In this document: piece by piece, positions 8,639 through 15,691 of the stretch
Layout: every line of letters begins with the position of its first letter
Position numbering within the stretch: position 1 is the stretch's first letter
Program-made: the position numbers and the translations under genes
Assembly (NCBI GenBank): GCA_049970695.1
Contig: JBMFML010000007.1
Span: 1-57,709 of the forward strand
DNA length: 57,709 nucleotides
DNA from: UBA285 sp049970695
Lineage (GTDB): Archaea > Thermoproteota > Thermoprotei_A > Sulfolobales > Desulfurococcaceae
Reading direction: 5' to 3'
The notes under the pieces: model-generated
Database searches by the model: none
What the model was told of the DNA's origin: nothing
What the model saw: only the letters and a program-made list of their open reading frames with translations

Positions 8639-9595
8639 TTGATTGCCAATTGGAGGAACATCCTACTGGCCTTCTCTGCGCCAGTAGCCTTCTTCCTCCT
8701 AGTCTACGGCTTTACCGTGTACACGAGCGCGGGCGTTTCCGAGCTCGTAGCCGAGTACAGGATCTACAGAGCGGTCTACTCGATGCTCGCCGGCGCGGTG
8801 CTAGCGGCATCGGGCTGCTTCCTCCAGTCCTCGCTGAGAAACCCCCTCGTAGACCACTACGTGCTTGGAATTGGCAGTGGGGCCCTCTTCTCAACATACC
8901 TCGCAGCCCTCCTCTGGGGCTACAGCCTCGCAGTGGCCCCGCTCTCGGCTGCCGTGGGAGGTCTAGCGGCCCTCGCCTTGACGGTGTTGCTGGCTGAGAA
9001 GATGTCCGGCAGCGATGTGGCCTACGTGCTGGCCGGCATAAGCGTGACAACGCTGTTCTCTGGCCTATCCCTCTTCACATACTACTACCTTGCATCGAAA
9101 CAGCCCTTTGCAGCCTCGCTACTGCTGGCAGGGAGCTTTGCGCTGTCGAGGCCTCAGCAGCTCCCATACGTGCTAGCCTCGCTGGCTCTCGCGGCCGCGG
9201 GCTACGTGCTCTTGTCCAAGAAGCTCAACGCGCTGGCACTCGGAGATGAGCACGCTTCTCAGCTCGGCGTAGACCCCAGGCTGGCCAGGCTAGCCTCCTC
9301 TACTATTGCGGGAGTAGCCTCCAGCGTGCTTGTATCGCTGTTCGGCTTAGTGGGCTTTATAGGGCTGGTCTCTCCCCACGTAGCGAGGTTTGTGCTGAAA
9401 ACAGGCGACAACAGGCTCGTGGTCCCCACTGCAATGTTCTTTGGAATGGCGTTTTTGTACTCGGCAGACGCCTTCTCGAGGTACGTGGCGGCCCCCCTGT
9501 GGGGCGAGGTGCCGGCAGGCTCTATAGTCTCGCTAATTGGCGCCCCCTTCTTCGCAGCGCTGCTCGTCTCGAGGTTTTCGAGGCGACTAGCTTGA
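8639..9595 (+). CDS. FecCD/BtuC-family ABC permease
   Basis: The 318-residue membrane protein has about nine to ten hydrophobic helices and the family signatures: A-G-A-V-L-A-A-S-G-C-F-L-Q near 44, R-N-P-L-V at 62, L-G-I-G-S-G-A near 72, and the ATPase-contact region G-L-V-G-F-I-G-L-V-S-P-H near 230. It forms the membrane channel that passes the ligand from the binding protein. The TTG start has AGGTGG at 8624-8629 upstream. Its stop overlaps the ATPase start as TTGA. Confidence 0.85.
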   Translation: MIANWRNILLAFSAPVAFFLLVYGFTVYTSAGVSELVAEYRIYRAVYSMLAGAVLAASGCFLQSSLRNPLVDHYVLGIGSGALFSTYLAALLWGYSLAVAPLSAAVGGLAALALTVLLAEKMSGSDVAYVLAGISVTTLFSGLSLFTYYYLASKQPFAASLLLAGSFALSRPQQLPYVLASLALAAAGYVLLSKKLNALALGDEHASQLGVDPRLARLASSTIAGVASSVLVSLFGLVGFIGLVSPHVARFVLKTGDNRLVVPTAMFFGMAFLYSADAFSRYVAAPLWGEVPAGSIVSLIGAPFFAALLVSRFSRRLA

Positions 9596-10419
9596 TAGAG
9601 GTCTCCAGGCTTAGAGTAGTCTACAAGCCGCCGGGCATCGAAGCCCTCAGAGAAGTCACGGTAGAAGTGCCTAGCGGAACTGTAACGTGCATTCTGGGCC
9701 CCAACGCCTCGGGCAAGACAACCCTCCTAAAGGCGATAGCCGCGCTAGTAGACTACGAGGGGAGCGTCTTAGTTGGGGGCCTAGAGGCGAGGGAGGCGGC
9801 CAAGCAGCTGAGGAAGGTGCTCTCCTACGCTCAGAGCCTAGACGCGTCTGCAGACTACCTCGGCACGAGGGTAGTCCAGGTGCTGCTCACCTCGAGGTAC
9901 CCGGTTTCGAGCGGATTTGCAGATACCCGCAGAGACCTCGAAGAAGTGCTAGAAGTAGCAGAAGTGCTTGGAATAAGCCACTTGCTGGAGAGGAGGCTGG
10001 GAGAGCTCAGCTCTGGCGAGCTCCAGAAGGTAGTCCTGGCAGCGGCCCTCGTTAAGAAGCCGAAGTACCTCCTCCTCGACGAGCCAGACAGCCACTTAGA
10101 CGCCGCCTACAAGTCCTGGCTCGCTGGCTTCTTGAAGAAGCTCGCGAGGGAGGGCAAGACCGTGGTTGCCACGACGCACGACGTCTTGTTCGCATCAGCA
10201 GCGTGCGACAACGTCGTTGTCTTGTCGCGTGGAAGCGTAGTCTGCAGCGGCAGCGCAGGCGAGGTCTTTGGAGAGGGAAGGGCTTGCCTCGAAAAGGCCT
10301 TTGGAGTGGGCTTTTCAACGGCTGTGGTGGGCGGCAGGCTCGTGGCTATTCCAGTGTACAGTAGTGAGGCAGCAACTAACCGCGAGCCTTCTCCGGCGGC
10401 ACCACGTACTTCTCAATGA
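9592..10419 (+). CDS. BtuD/FecE-family ABC ATPase
   Basis: This 275-residue cytosolic ATPase drives the upstream permease. Walker A is G-P-N-A-S-G-K-T-T (36-44), the signature is L-S-S-G-E (139-143) and Walker B is L-L-L-D-E-P (160-165), with a switch His in A-T-T-H-D. The frame is open 93 bases further upstream to a GTG, but those residues lie within the permease gene and do not resemble the family. TTG 9592 gives the 4-base TTGA overlap typical of this genome. The 3' end runs 44 bases into the convergent thioredoxin-like gene. Confidence 0.85.
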   Translation: MIEVSRLRVVYKPPGIEALREVTVEVPSGTVTCILGPNASGKTTLLKAIAALVDYEGSVLVGGLEAREAAKQLRKVLSYAQSLDASADYLGTRVVQVLLTSRYPVSSGFADTRRDLEEVLEVAEVLGISHLLERRLGELSSGELQKVVLAAALVKKPKYLLLDEPDSHLDAAYKSWLAGFLKKLAREGKTVVATTHDVLFASAACDNVVVLSRGSVVCSGSAGEVFGEGRACLEKAFGVGFSTAVVGGRLVAIPVYSSEAATNREPSPAAPRTSQ

Positions 10420-10900
10420 AGCTCGAGTGGTCTGTCGTGTTCAGGTTTAAGTAGCCAAGGAGCCTCGTCCCGTAGTAGACCGGCACTCTCGCGCTCGGCT
10501 GAGCGCACGAAATGCTGGCCCAGAACCCCTCTTCAGTCACGGCACCAATTACTACTGCAAGCACGTGAGTCCTGTTCACCAAGACCAGGGTTTGCGGTAT
10601 AGAGTCCGAGCCCGTGACTTCCGTGGCAAACTTCGTGAAGCCATCGTAGCAGGCCTTGTAGACGTCTATGGCGCAGAAGAAGTGCCGATCGGGGTACTTC
10701 GACGAGAAGAACTCGTGGAGAGACCTGCAGTAGGGGCACCACGTGGCACCGTACTCGTAGAAGAAGGCCGCGGAGCAGGCACCGCCTCCAGCGGGGGGAG
10801 CCCCCGCCTCCCTCTGCCTCTCAACAATAACCCACGTGGATGCTGCAACGACGAGAGCCACGACTACTCCAATGAGCACTAGAGTCGTCTTATCGCGCAT
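10376..10900 (-). CDS. Membrane-anchored thioredoxin-fold protein (CPYC)
   Basis: The 174-residue protein has one N-terminal helix (about 7-26) and then a thioredoxin-like domain facing outside. The active-site motif is W-C-P-Y-C (Cys 55 and 58), with a cis-Pro loop candidate at S-I-P-Q-T. Two further Cys pairs at about 75 and 83 and near 151 could form structural disulfides. It is probably an extracytoplasmic thiol-disulfide oxidoreductase, as common in hyperthermophilic crenarchaea with disulfide-rich proteins. Redox direction is unknown. It converges on the importer ATPase gene with a 44-base overlap. A CTTATAAG box at 10946-10953 is placed for a leader of about 24 bases. Confidence 0.75.
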   Translation of the reverse strand: MRDKTTLVLIGVVVALVVAASTWVIVERQREAGAPPAGGGACSAAFFYEYGATWCPYCRSLHEFFSSKYPDRHFFCAIDVYKACYDGFTKFATEVTGSDSIPQTLVLVNRTHVLAVVIGAVTEEGFWASISCAQPSARVPVYYGTRLLGYLNLNTTDHSSFIEKYVVPPEKARG

Positions 10901-10945
10901 TAAACCGCCTCTCGCAAAGCCCTGCTCTATGGAGAAGCGCGAGGG

Positions 10946-10953
10946 CTTATAAG
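10946..10953 (-). promoter_or_regulatory. TATA box for the thioredoxin-like gene
   Basis: CTTATAAG is its own reverse complement. Read on the minus strand it lies 46-53 bases before the ATG at 10900, predicting a transcript start near 10924. Confidence 0.5.
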
Positions 10954-11016
10954 TGCTTCACCGGGAAGGCCCTGCCCCTACTCAACTGTCTGCTGCTTGA
11001 GTGCTAGCAGTGGCGC

Positions 11017-11024
11017 GATATAAG
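11017..11024 (+). promoter_or_regulatory. TATA box of the tRNA-Arg gene
   Basis: GATATAAG is centred 28 bases before the first base of the tRNA, the usual distance for archaeal tRNA genes. Confidence 0.65.
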
Positions 11025-11048
11025 CCGCTAGAGGCAATTCGTAGAGTA

Positions 11049-11123
11049 GGGCCCGTCGCCTAGCCAGGACAGGGCGCCGGCCTCCGGAGCCGGAGGACCC
11101 GGGTTCAAATCCCGGCGGGCCCG
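11049..11123 (+). tRNA. tRNA-Arg (anticodon CCG)
   Basis: A complete cloverleaf folds by eye. The acceptor stem is GGGCCCG (11049-11055) with CGGGCCC (11116-11122), the anticodon stem is CCGGC/GCCGG (11077-11081, 11089-11093), and the loop CTCCGGA has anticodon CCG at 11084-11086. The T stem is CCGGG/CCCGG with loop TTCAAAT. The discriminator is G at 11123 and no CCA is encoded. No intron is seen. It reads the codon CGG as arginine, a minor codon here where AGG and AGA dominate. Confidence 0.93.
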
Positions 11124-11171
11124 CTACGAGGCCCCCCTCCAGGTCCTCAGTAGTGCTGCTGTAAAGTTGCA

Positions 11172-11180
11172 TTTTTATAC
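11172..11180 (+). promoter_or_regulatory. TATA box of the first toxin-antitoxin pair
   Basis: TTTTTATAC predicts a transcript start near 11202, just before the GGAGGTG ribosome site at 11203-11209. It places the longer start at 11167 outside the message. Confidence 0.6.
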
Positions 11181-11217
11181 CTCTTTCGGTATAGTCTGCC
11201 ATGGAGGTGCAGAGGCC

Positions 11218-11484
11218 TTGAGAGTAAAGACGAGCATTTACGTTGACAAGGAGCTGTGGGAGAAGTTCAAGACCTATGCCATGAGGAGGGGCAGGGAGGT
11301 CAGCGAGCTACTTGAAGAAGCAATTAGAGATGAAATGGTCGAGGAAGTTTTGAGCGAAGCGCTACTAGAGCTTGCAGGCAGCGAGGACTACGTACTAGAC
11401 TTCGAGCCCGTTGAGCCCAAAGAGGGGCTTGTAAGCGAGCTTGTCAGGGCCTTGAGGAATGAGAGAGCAAGTAGTGTACCTTGA
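11218..11484 (+). CDS. VapB-like ribbon-helix-helix antitoxin
   Basis: The 88-residue protein has an N-terminal ribbon-helix-helix: L-R-V-K-T-S-I-Y-V-D (strand), K-E-L-W-E-K-F-K-T-Y-A (helix 1), and E-V-S-E-L-L-E-E-A-I (helix 2). An acidic C-terminal tail would wrap the toxin. Such proteins bind their own promoter and neutralise the partner PIN ribonuclease. The TTG start at 11218 is chosen because GGAGGTG lies 8 bases before it and the TATA box excludes earlier starts. The 3' end overlaps the toxin gene by 26 bases. Confidence 0.75.
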   Translation: MRVKTSIYVDKELWEKFKTYAMRRGREVSELLEEAIRDEMVEEVLSEALLELAGSEDYVLDFEPVEPKEGLVSELVRALRNERASSVP

Positions 11485-11914
11485 CACTTCTGCTATGATC
11501 AAGAGGTACATTAAGGAGCCGGGTAGCGATACTGTGAGAGAACTCTACTTAAAGGCGTACTCGGGAGAGCTGGTTCTGTCCTTTAGCCTGTGGAATATTG
11601 GAGAGGTTCTAGGTGTTCTAAACAGGGCCGTGAGTATCGGCAGGCTCAGTATCGAAGCTTACCAAGCGGCTAAGAGGAGGTTCCTGCTGGAAACGAGGAG
11701 AATGGTGAAGTTAAGGCTCGCAATTGTCATCCCCGTAAAAACAAGCATTTTAAGGGAGAGCTGGAAGCTGATTGAAAAACACCACATATACGAGGCGGAT
11801 GCTTTGCAAGTAGCGTCTGCCAAGTACGTGGGCGCGGAGCTGTTCTTAACTGGGGATAAGAGGCTGAATGAAGTGGCACTGGCAGAAAACTTAAACAGCG
11901 TCTACTTGAGGTAA
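11459..11914 (+). CDS. VapC-like PIN-domain ribonuclease toxin
   Basis: The 151-residue PIN domain shows all four acidic metal ligands: D9 (Y-L-D-T-S), E49 (I-G-E-V), D114 (E-A-D-A-L-Q) and D133 (T-G-D-K-R). VapC toxins cut tRNA or rRNA until bound by their antitoxin. The gene starts at ATG inside the antitoxin gene, and GTG 11474 is a possible alternative. It lies just after a tRNA gene, a common place for mobile toxin-antitoxin pairs. Confidence 0.8.
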   Translation: MREQVVYLDTSAMIKRYIKEPGSDTVRELYLKAYSGELVLSFSLWNIGEVLGVLNRAVSIGRLSIEAYQAAKRRFLLETRRMVKLRLAIVIPVKTSILRESWKLIEKHHIYEADALQVASAKYVGAELFLTGDKRLNEVALAENLNSVYLR

Positions 11915-12190
11915 AAACGGCCTTTGAAGCAGTGGTTTACACGTTCCACGCCTAGCCCGAACCAGCTACAGGGCAAGAATTACCTCTACTCGCCAGCGCT
12001 AGCCCCGCATCGTTAAATCAGCGCGACAGGGCCTTGCAGGTTCGAGGGTTCGAGGGGCCAGTTGCGGGCCTCGTCGAGAGACCCACAAGGAGGTCTAGCA
12101 GTGTACTGGTGAGTGGGGGTTGGCGTATAGCCTGAGCCCGGGCACGGCCATACAGAGAAGCCAGGGACCAGACCCACTGAGCCGTCTTCT
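11915..12190. other. Gene-free stretch
   Basis: No intact gene is seen. There is a short tandem duplication GGTTCGAGGGTTCGAGG near 12040 and scattered coding-like codon use on the plus strand. These may be remains of the decayed gene that follows. Confidence 0.4.
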
Positions 12191-12973
12191 AAGCACTACA
12201 AGCTCTACACCACAGGTCTGCACCATGCTCGAGTAGTGGTCTACGACGTATGAAGAGCTCATTGAACGCCTGAAGCTGCTTAGGGAGGAAAAGAGGGAAC
12301 CAGGATCTTGAGTTGAGGAATTCCCCAATGGTGTCGTGGAGGATTTAATGAAAGCCTTAGGCCGTTCGCACATAGCGCGGTGCCAGCGAAATGCGAGCAG
12401 GTTTGCGTGGGGTTGAGGAAGGCTATTCAGCGTGAAGTTGCGTGACTCCAAGTCAAGGGAGCTTGTATGAATGCCGCTAACGTTGCAGATGAGCTCGCGT
12501 CCAAGAATAGTAAGCTGGGTTATTATGTTGTAGTAAGTGATGGTAGCTTAATTTTCTACGTGCAACTACAGTTGACGTCAGGATAGGGGGAGGCATCCCC
12601 GTTTGGTGTCGAATTTGATGTCACTGTTAGTGAGGCCACAGCAGTTTACCCATCTGAAACCACATTAAGAGAAGTCGGAGAGAAGCCAATAGTTGGGCCA
12701 GGCAAAGTCATCAGCGAAGGCTGGGTTCAAGTCTATGTACTACTTGTATGCGAAGAAGTCATATACAGCGACGAGAAAATAGGTAAGTACTTAATCGAGA
12801 ACTTGGACACGAACTAGAAGTTAGCAAGCACTTGCACGCTGAAATCTACGCCTCAGACTGTGGGCTCTTAATTACAAGTACCAACTTACTGGAGCCGTGT
12901 AGGGGCAGGTGCCTACGTCGAGGAAGCGATGCACGAAATCGAGAACGTGGTAGACAAACTAGCACTCAGCTAG
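12191..12973 (+). pseudogene. Decayed gene ending in a phospholipase-D-like (HKD) domain
   Basis: Coding-like translation runs through this stretch but jumps between frames. It begins with K-H-Y-K-L-Y-T-T-G from 12191, then Y-E-E-L-I-E-R-L-K-L-L from 12249 in another frame. A long piece follows from about 12377 in the first frame, broken by TGA near 12447 and TAG at 12584-12586. The piece E-L-E-V-S-K-H-L-H-A-E-I-Y-A-S-D lies in a third frame from about 12799, followed by L-L-I-T-S-T-N-L-L. The final segment ends at TAG 12971. H-A-E...D...S-T-N resembles the HxK(x)4D(x)6GSxN motif of phospholipase-D-fold enzymes, with the Lys changed to Glu by one base. At least three frameshifts and two or three stops mark a dead gene. 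A TrmB-like regulator with a PLD-like effector domain is another possible ancestor. Confidence 0.6.
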
Positions 12974-13074
12974 AATGGTCCTGGCTCTAAACTCGCCACG
13001 GCTTATGTCAAGCACCTTCGCGAAAAGTAGCGAGCTTATTAGTCCTTAGTACTAAAGTACTTTAGGGGAACAAA

Positions 13075-13365
13075 TTGAGAGAAACCAGGAAAGACAAAAA
13101 TGTCGAGGTAATTAAGGTCGAAATACCTAGAGATCTTGCCGAGAAGTTTCGCAAGTACGTTGCCGAGAAGTATGGCTTTAGAAGAGGTGCCCTGTCCAAG
13201 GCAGTAGCCGACCTCATAGAGAGAGAACTTGCCTTTGAGAGGGCTCAAACAACTGAAGGCATTGGCAACATCATTGGTCTAGGGCTCCTGTCGGACTATG
13301 AGTGGAAAGGCGAGGACATAGTTGAGGCCTTGAGGAGAAGGACTAATGTATCTAATAGATGCTAA
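13075..13365 (+). CDS. Second antitoxin-like protein (ribbon-helix-helix type)
   Basis: The 96-residue protein has a strand-helix-helix start (V-I-K-V-E-I-P-R-D-L-A-E-K-F-R-K-Y-V, then the helix around A-L-S-K-A-V-A-D-L-I-E-R-E-L). This fits an AbrB/RHH-style VapB antitoxin, with a loose C-terminal tail for toxin binding. The TTG start follows AGGGGAA at 13062-13068. The 3' end overlaps the PIN gene by 20 bases, the standard antitoxin-toxin order. Confidence 0.65.
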   Translation: MRETRKDKNVEVIKVEIPRDLAEKFRKYVAEKYGFRRGALSKAVADLIERELAFERAQTTEGIGNIIGLGLLSDYEWKGEDIVEALRRRTNVSNRC

Positions 13366-13756
13366 CATCTTACTAGAGGTTTTGTACAAGAGAGATAGGT
13401 GGAAGGAGTGCAGCGAACTTCTAGCTATGGTTAAAAAAGGTGATGTTAAGGCCTATATTCTGCACTTCACGTTGCATGGGATATCAGCTATTCTAGGAAA
13501 GCCAGAGCTTGTTTCGAAGTTTCTCTCCGAGGTACTCACGTGGCGCGGTTTAACAGTAGTGGGCTCGTCTGTAGAAGAGGAACTCGTAGCATGTGAATTA
13601 GCAAGCAGAGTAGGCCTAGACTTCGATGATGGGCTTCAATACTACTACGCCAAGAAGCTAGGTGCGAGCATAATTTCTTTTGACAAAGACTTCGACAAGA
13701 CCGATTTAAAGAGACTAGAGCCTGCAAGCCTACTCGAATCCCTAAGAAGAACGTAG
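13346..13756 (+). CDS. Second PIN-domain protein, putative VapC toxin
   Basis: The 136-residue PIN domain has D5 (L-I-D-A-N), a D-F-D-D cluster at 92-95 and D-K-D-F-D at 113-117. At the place where the second acidic ligand usually stands (h-E-h in helix 2) it reads T-L-H-G-I-S at 42-47, so the Glu is apparently missing. The protein could be a weakened toxin, or another acid such as E62 could substitute. The codon use is more A/T-rich than in neighbouring metabolic genes, consistent with transfer. Confidence 0.7.
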   Translation: MYLIDANILLEVLYKRDRWKECSELLAMVKKGDVKAYILHFTLHGISAILGKPELVSKFLSEVLTWRGLTVVGSSVEEELVACELASRVGLDFDDGLQYYYAKKLGASIISFDKDFDKTDLKRLEPASLLESLRRT

Positions 13757-13860
13757 AAGAAGCGTCGTGCAGGTAAATATCTAAAACGCTTTATTTGCGC
13801 TTCACGCGGTTCTACGTTTTCACCGAATTTTGCAGTAGAAGGCACGCGCTTGCGGCGCTT

Positions 13861-14154
13861 CTATGTTGCCCGCTTGCGCAGTACTCCTCTGGGGTCTTTT
13901 ACGAGCAGGGCTAGTAGCCACGCTACTAGTGCTACGAGCAGCATTGAAAAGCCCAATAGCAGGGCGTCTGGTGACGTGTCGAGGAACTCCCCTCCCTCGG
14001 TCAGGTATCCGTAGAGGTGGTCAATGAAGGACATCACCACGACTCCCCACAGCGCTAGCGAGAGGTACTTGAGCATGTACGTGTCTTTCTCGGCCCTGCT
14101 GTACCACAGCAGCGTTGCGGCCACTGCTGCGTAGCCTAGCACGAGCAGCCACAC
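13861..14154 (-). CDS. Small three-helix membrane protein
   Basis: The 97-residue protein has hydrophobic segments near 2-18, 28-48 and 65-84, and ends in basic residues (K-D-P-R-G-V-L-R-K-R), likely cytosolic. The GTG start has GGTGG about 8 bases upstream. It is divergent from the gene at 14233, and the two share one promoter region with a perfect inverted repeat, so they are probably regulated together. No known family is recognised. Confidence 0.6.
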   Translation of the reverse strand: MWLLVLGYAAVAATLLWYSRAEKDTYMLKYLSLALWGVVVMSFIDHLYGYLTEGGEFLDTSPDALLLGFSMLLVALVAWLLALLVKDPRGVLRKRAT

Positions 14155-14190
14155 CAGCTACCACCTGCACACTACAATGGAGGGCAAAGC

Positions 14191-14197
14191 TTATAAA
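14191..14197 (+). promoter_or_regulatory. Shared TATA element of two divergent genes
   Basis: TTATAAA within AGCTTATAAACT reads as a TATA box in both directions. On the plus strand it predicts a start near 14220 for the gene at 14233. On the minus strand it predicts one near 14167 for the gene starting at 14154. Confidence 0.5.
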
Positions 14198-14231
14198 CTT
14201 GTGCACCCATTGCAAGAAGCGGGTGCACAAG
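14198..14231. repeat. Perfect 11-bp inverted repeat, probable operator
   Basis: CTTGTGCACCC (14198-14208) and GGGTGCACAAG (14221-14231) are exact reverse complements separated by 12 bases. The pair abuts the TATA element and ends one base before the GTG start at 14233, covering the expected transcription start. Each arm holds the palindrome GTGCAC. This is what a dimeric repressor site looks like. In RNA it would form a hairpin just before the start codon. Confidence 0.65.
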
Positions 14232-14232
14232 C

Positions 14233-14616
14233 GTGGCGTGCTTCATAGCACCAATGGCCGTGGCTGCTGTAGTGTCAGTGCTCAAGAGGCTCGCCAGGGG
14301 GCTCTCAGAAAGGCTGAGGCTCTCGCTCCTCGAGGTCCTGCTGTGGGGTGGTGCCGGGCTACTTGCGTTCGAGCACCTGTGGCACGGAGAAGTCGTTCCG
14401 TGGCCCCCATTCTTAACGGCAATGCAGTCTCCAGAAGAGTGGAGCGTGGCGCTGCACGAGATATCCACGGCGGGCGTGGCCATGACTATTGCGGCATCGG
14501 GCGTCTGGGCGTCAATACTGCTCTACCAGCACCTCGCACTAGCGCCTACTCGAGTCCGGCCACCACTAAAGCCCGCTCCCAAGCCCCCAGAAGCTCCAGC
14601 GGCTACTGCTCGGTAG
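14233..14616 (+). CDS. Small membrane protein, divergent partner of 13861-14154
   Basis: The 127-residue protein has about three hydrophobic segments (near 2-20, 32-46 and 74-100) and a Pro-rich tail (P-P-L-K-P-A-P-K-P-P). His residues H48, H51 and H76 lie in or near the helices and could bind metal or haem, but this is speculation. The GTG start lies directly after the inverted repeat. No family is recognised. Confidence 0.55.
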   Translation: MACFIAPMAVAAVVSVLKRLARGLSERLRLSLLEVLLWGGAGLLAFEHLWHGEVVPWPPFLTAMQSPEEWSVALHEISTAGVAMTIAASGVWASILLYQHLALAPTRVRPPLKPAPKPPEAPAATAR

Positions 14617-14653
14617 CAGCAAGCCCGAGCTGAGCGCTTTTAAAGCAGCACCT

Positions 14654-14676
14654 CTTTTTAGCATTATAATTAAAAA
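14654..14676. terminator. Convergent terminator region
   Basis: A T5 run at 14655-14659 ends transcripts from the plus strand. An A5 run near 14671-14675, T5 on the other strand, ends the permease operon coming from the right. The two genes converge with 79 bases between them. Confidence 0.45.
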
Positions 14677-14695
14677 CGCTTTCCTAGAGCTCTCC

Positions 14696-15691
14696 CTACC
14701 ACTCCTTGATGTATGGCAGGCCCAGTGCGCGCGGAAACCTCTTACCCCTCATAAAGGCCGTTACTACTACCAGGGTCGTGATGTACGGTATTAAGAAGAC
14801 CAAGTGGTATGGCACGACTTCTTTGACTCCGGGTGTTATGGCAATAGATATGGCCAGGGCCTCTGCAAAGCCGAACAAGAACGTGAAGCCGAGCGTTGAA
14901 ATGGGCTCTAGCCCGCCTGCAACTAAGCAGGCGAGGGCTATGAAGCCCCTGCCTGCTGATATCTCCTTGACCACGCCTCCAAACCACACAAGCGACATGA
15001 AGCCGCCGCCCAACCCGGCAAGGGCGCCGCCCATTGTCGACAAGAGCGTTCTAAGCGCAAAGACCCTCACGCCTGCGACGTCGGCCGCGTCGGGCGCCTC
15101 GCCTACAGCTCTTATCCTGAGGCCTAGCGGCGTCTTGTAGAGCAGGTAGTGGAACACGAAGGCCAGGAGTACTGCAGTGATTGTCACCTCGCTGAACTCG
15201 AAGGAAAAGCCGAGGGCTTTTACAGATATCTGGGGGACGAGGACTTCCTTGGGGGGAACCCTTATACCCGGAAACTTCCACATGGCCATTAAGAAGTAGG
15301 GAGTGAAGCCGTATGCAAACACGTTGACTCCAATGCCAACGACTATTTGCGAAGCCCTTCCATACGTGCTCAGAACTCCGTGTATGAACCCAATGAGGGC
15401 TCCAAATGCGAGGGCCGTTAGCAGCCCCATGTAGCCGTTTCCAAAAGTCTCAGCACCCCACACGGCTATTGCTGAAGACATCAGCAGTATGCCTTCCAGC
15501 CCGATGTTCACTACTCCGCCAACTTCGTTGACGGCCTCGCCTAGTGCAGCCAGGGCTAGGGGGGTCATTGAGAGTAGTGCTGACTCTAGTAGACTCAGGG
15601 GGCTTATGCCGAGCAAGCTGAGTGCAAATACTAGCGAAGCCCAAACCAAAGCCGCTAGTGCGAGCTTGGGGGCTCTACGCACTTTCAACAC
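14696..15691 (-). CDS. BMP-type nucleoside ABC importer, permease 2
   Basis: The 331-residue protein of the BPD_transp_2 family has about nine helices. Typical signatures are E-V-G-G-V-V-N-I-G-L-E-G-I-L-L near 56, G-A-L-I-G-F-I-H-G near 98, and A-V-G-E-A-P-D-A-A-D-V-A-G-V near 196. It matches the second permease (YufQ/NupQ type) of importers paired with BMP-family binding proteins, which take up nucleosides. The GTG start overlaps the first permease gene by 17 bases. Confidence 0.83.
   Translation of the reverse strand: MLKVRRAPKLALAALVWASLVFALSLLGISPLSLLESALLSMTPLALAALGEAVNEVGGVVNIGLEGILLMSSAIAVWGAETFGNGYMGLLTALAFGALIGFIHGVLSTYGRASQIVVGIGVNVFAYGFTPYFLMAMWKFPGIRVPPKEVLVPQISVKALGFSFEFSEVTITAVLLAFVFHYLLYKTPLGLRIRAVGEAPDAADVAGVRVFALRTLLSTMGGALAGLGGGFMSLVWFGGVVKEISAGRGFIALACLVAGGLEPISTLGFTFLFGFAEALAISIAITPGVKEVVPYHLVFLIPYITTLVVVTAFMRGKRFPRALGLPYIKEW

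Noticed and set aside
12030..12060. GGTTCGAGGGTTCGAGG as a tRNA remnant
   Set aside because: The T-loop likeness is not backed by acceptor, D or anticodon stems.
12095..12451. 118-codon open frame on the minus strand
   Set aside because: It lies antisense to the decayed gene, has no protein-like pattern and no promoter or ribosome site, and its codon use is unlike neighbouring genes.
12584..12586. In-frame TAG as a possible pyrrolysine codon
   Set aside because: The region also has a TGA and several frameshifts, so decay explains it. No pyrrolysine genes are seen, and crenarchaea generally lack them.
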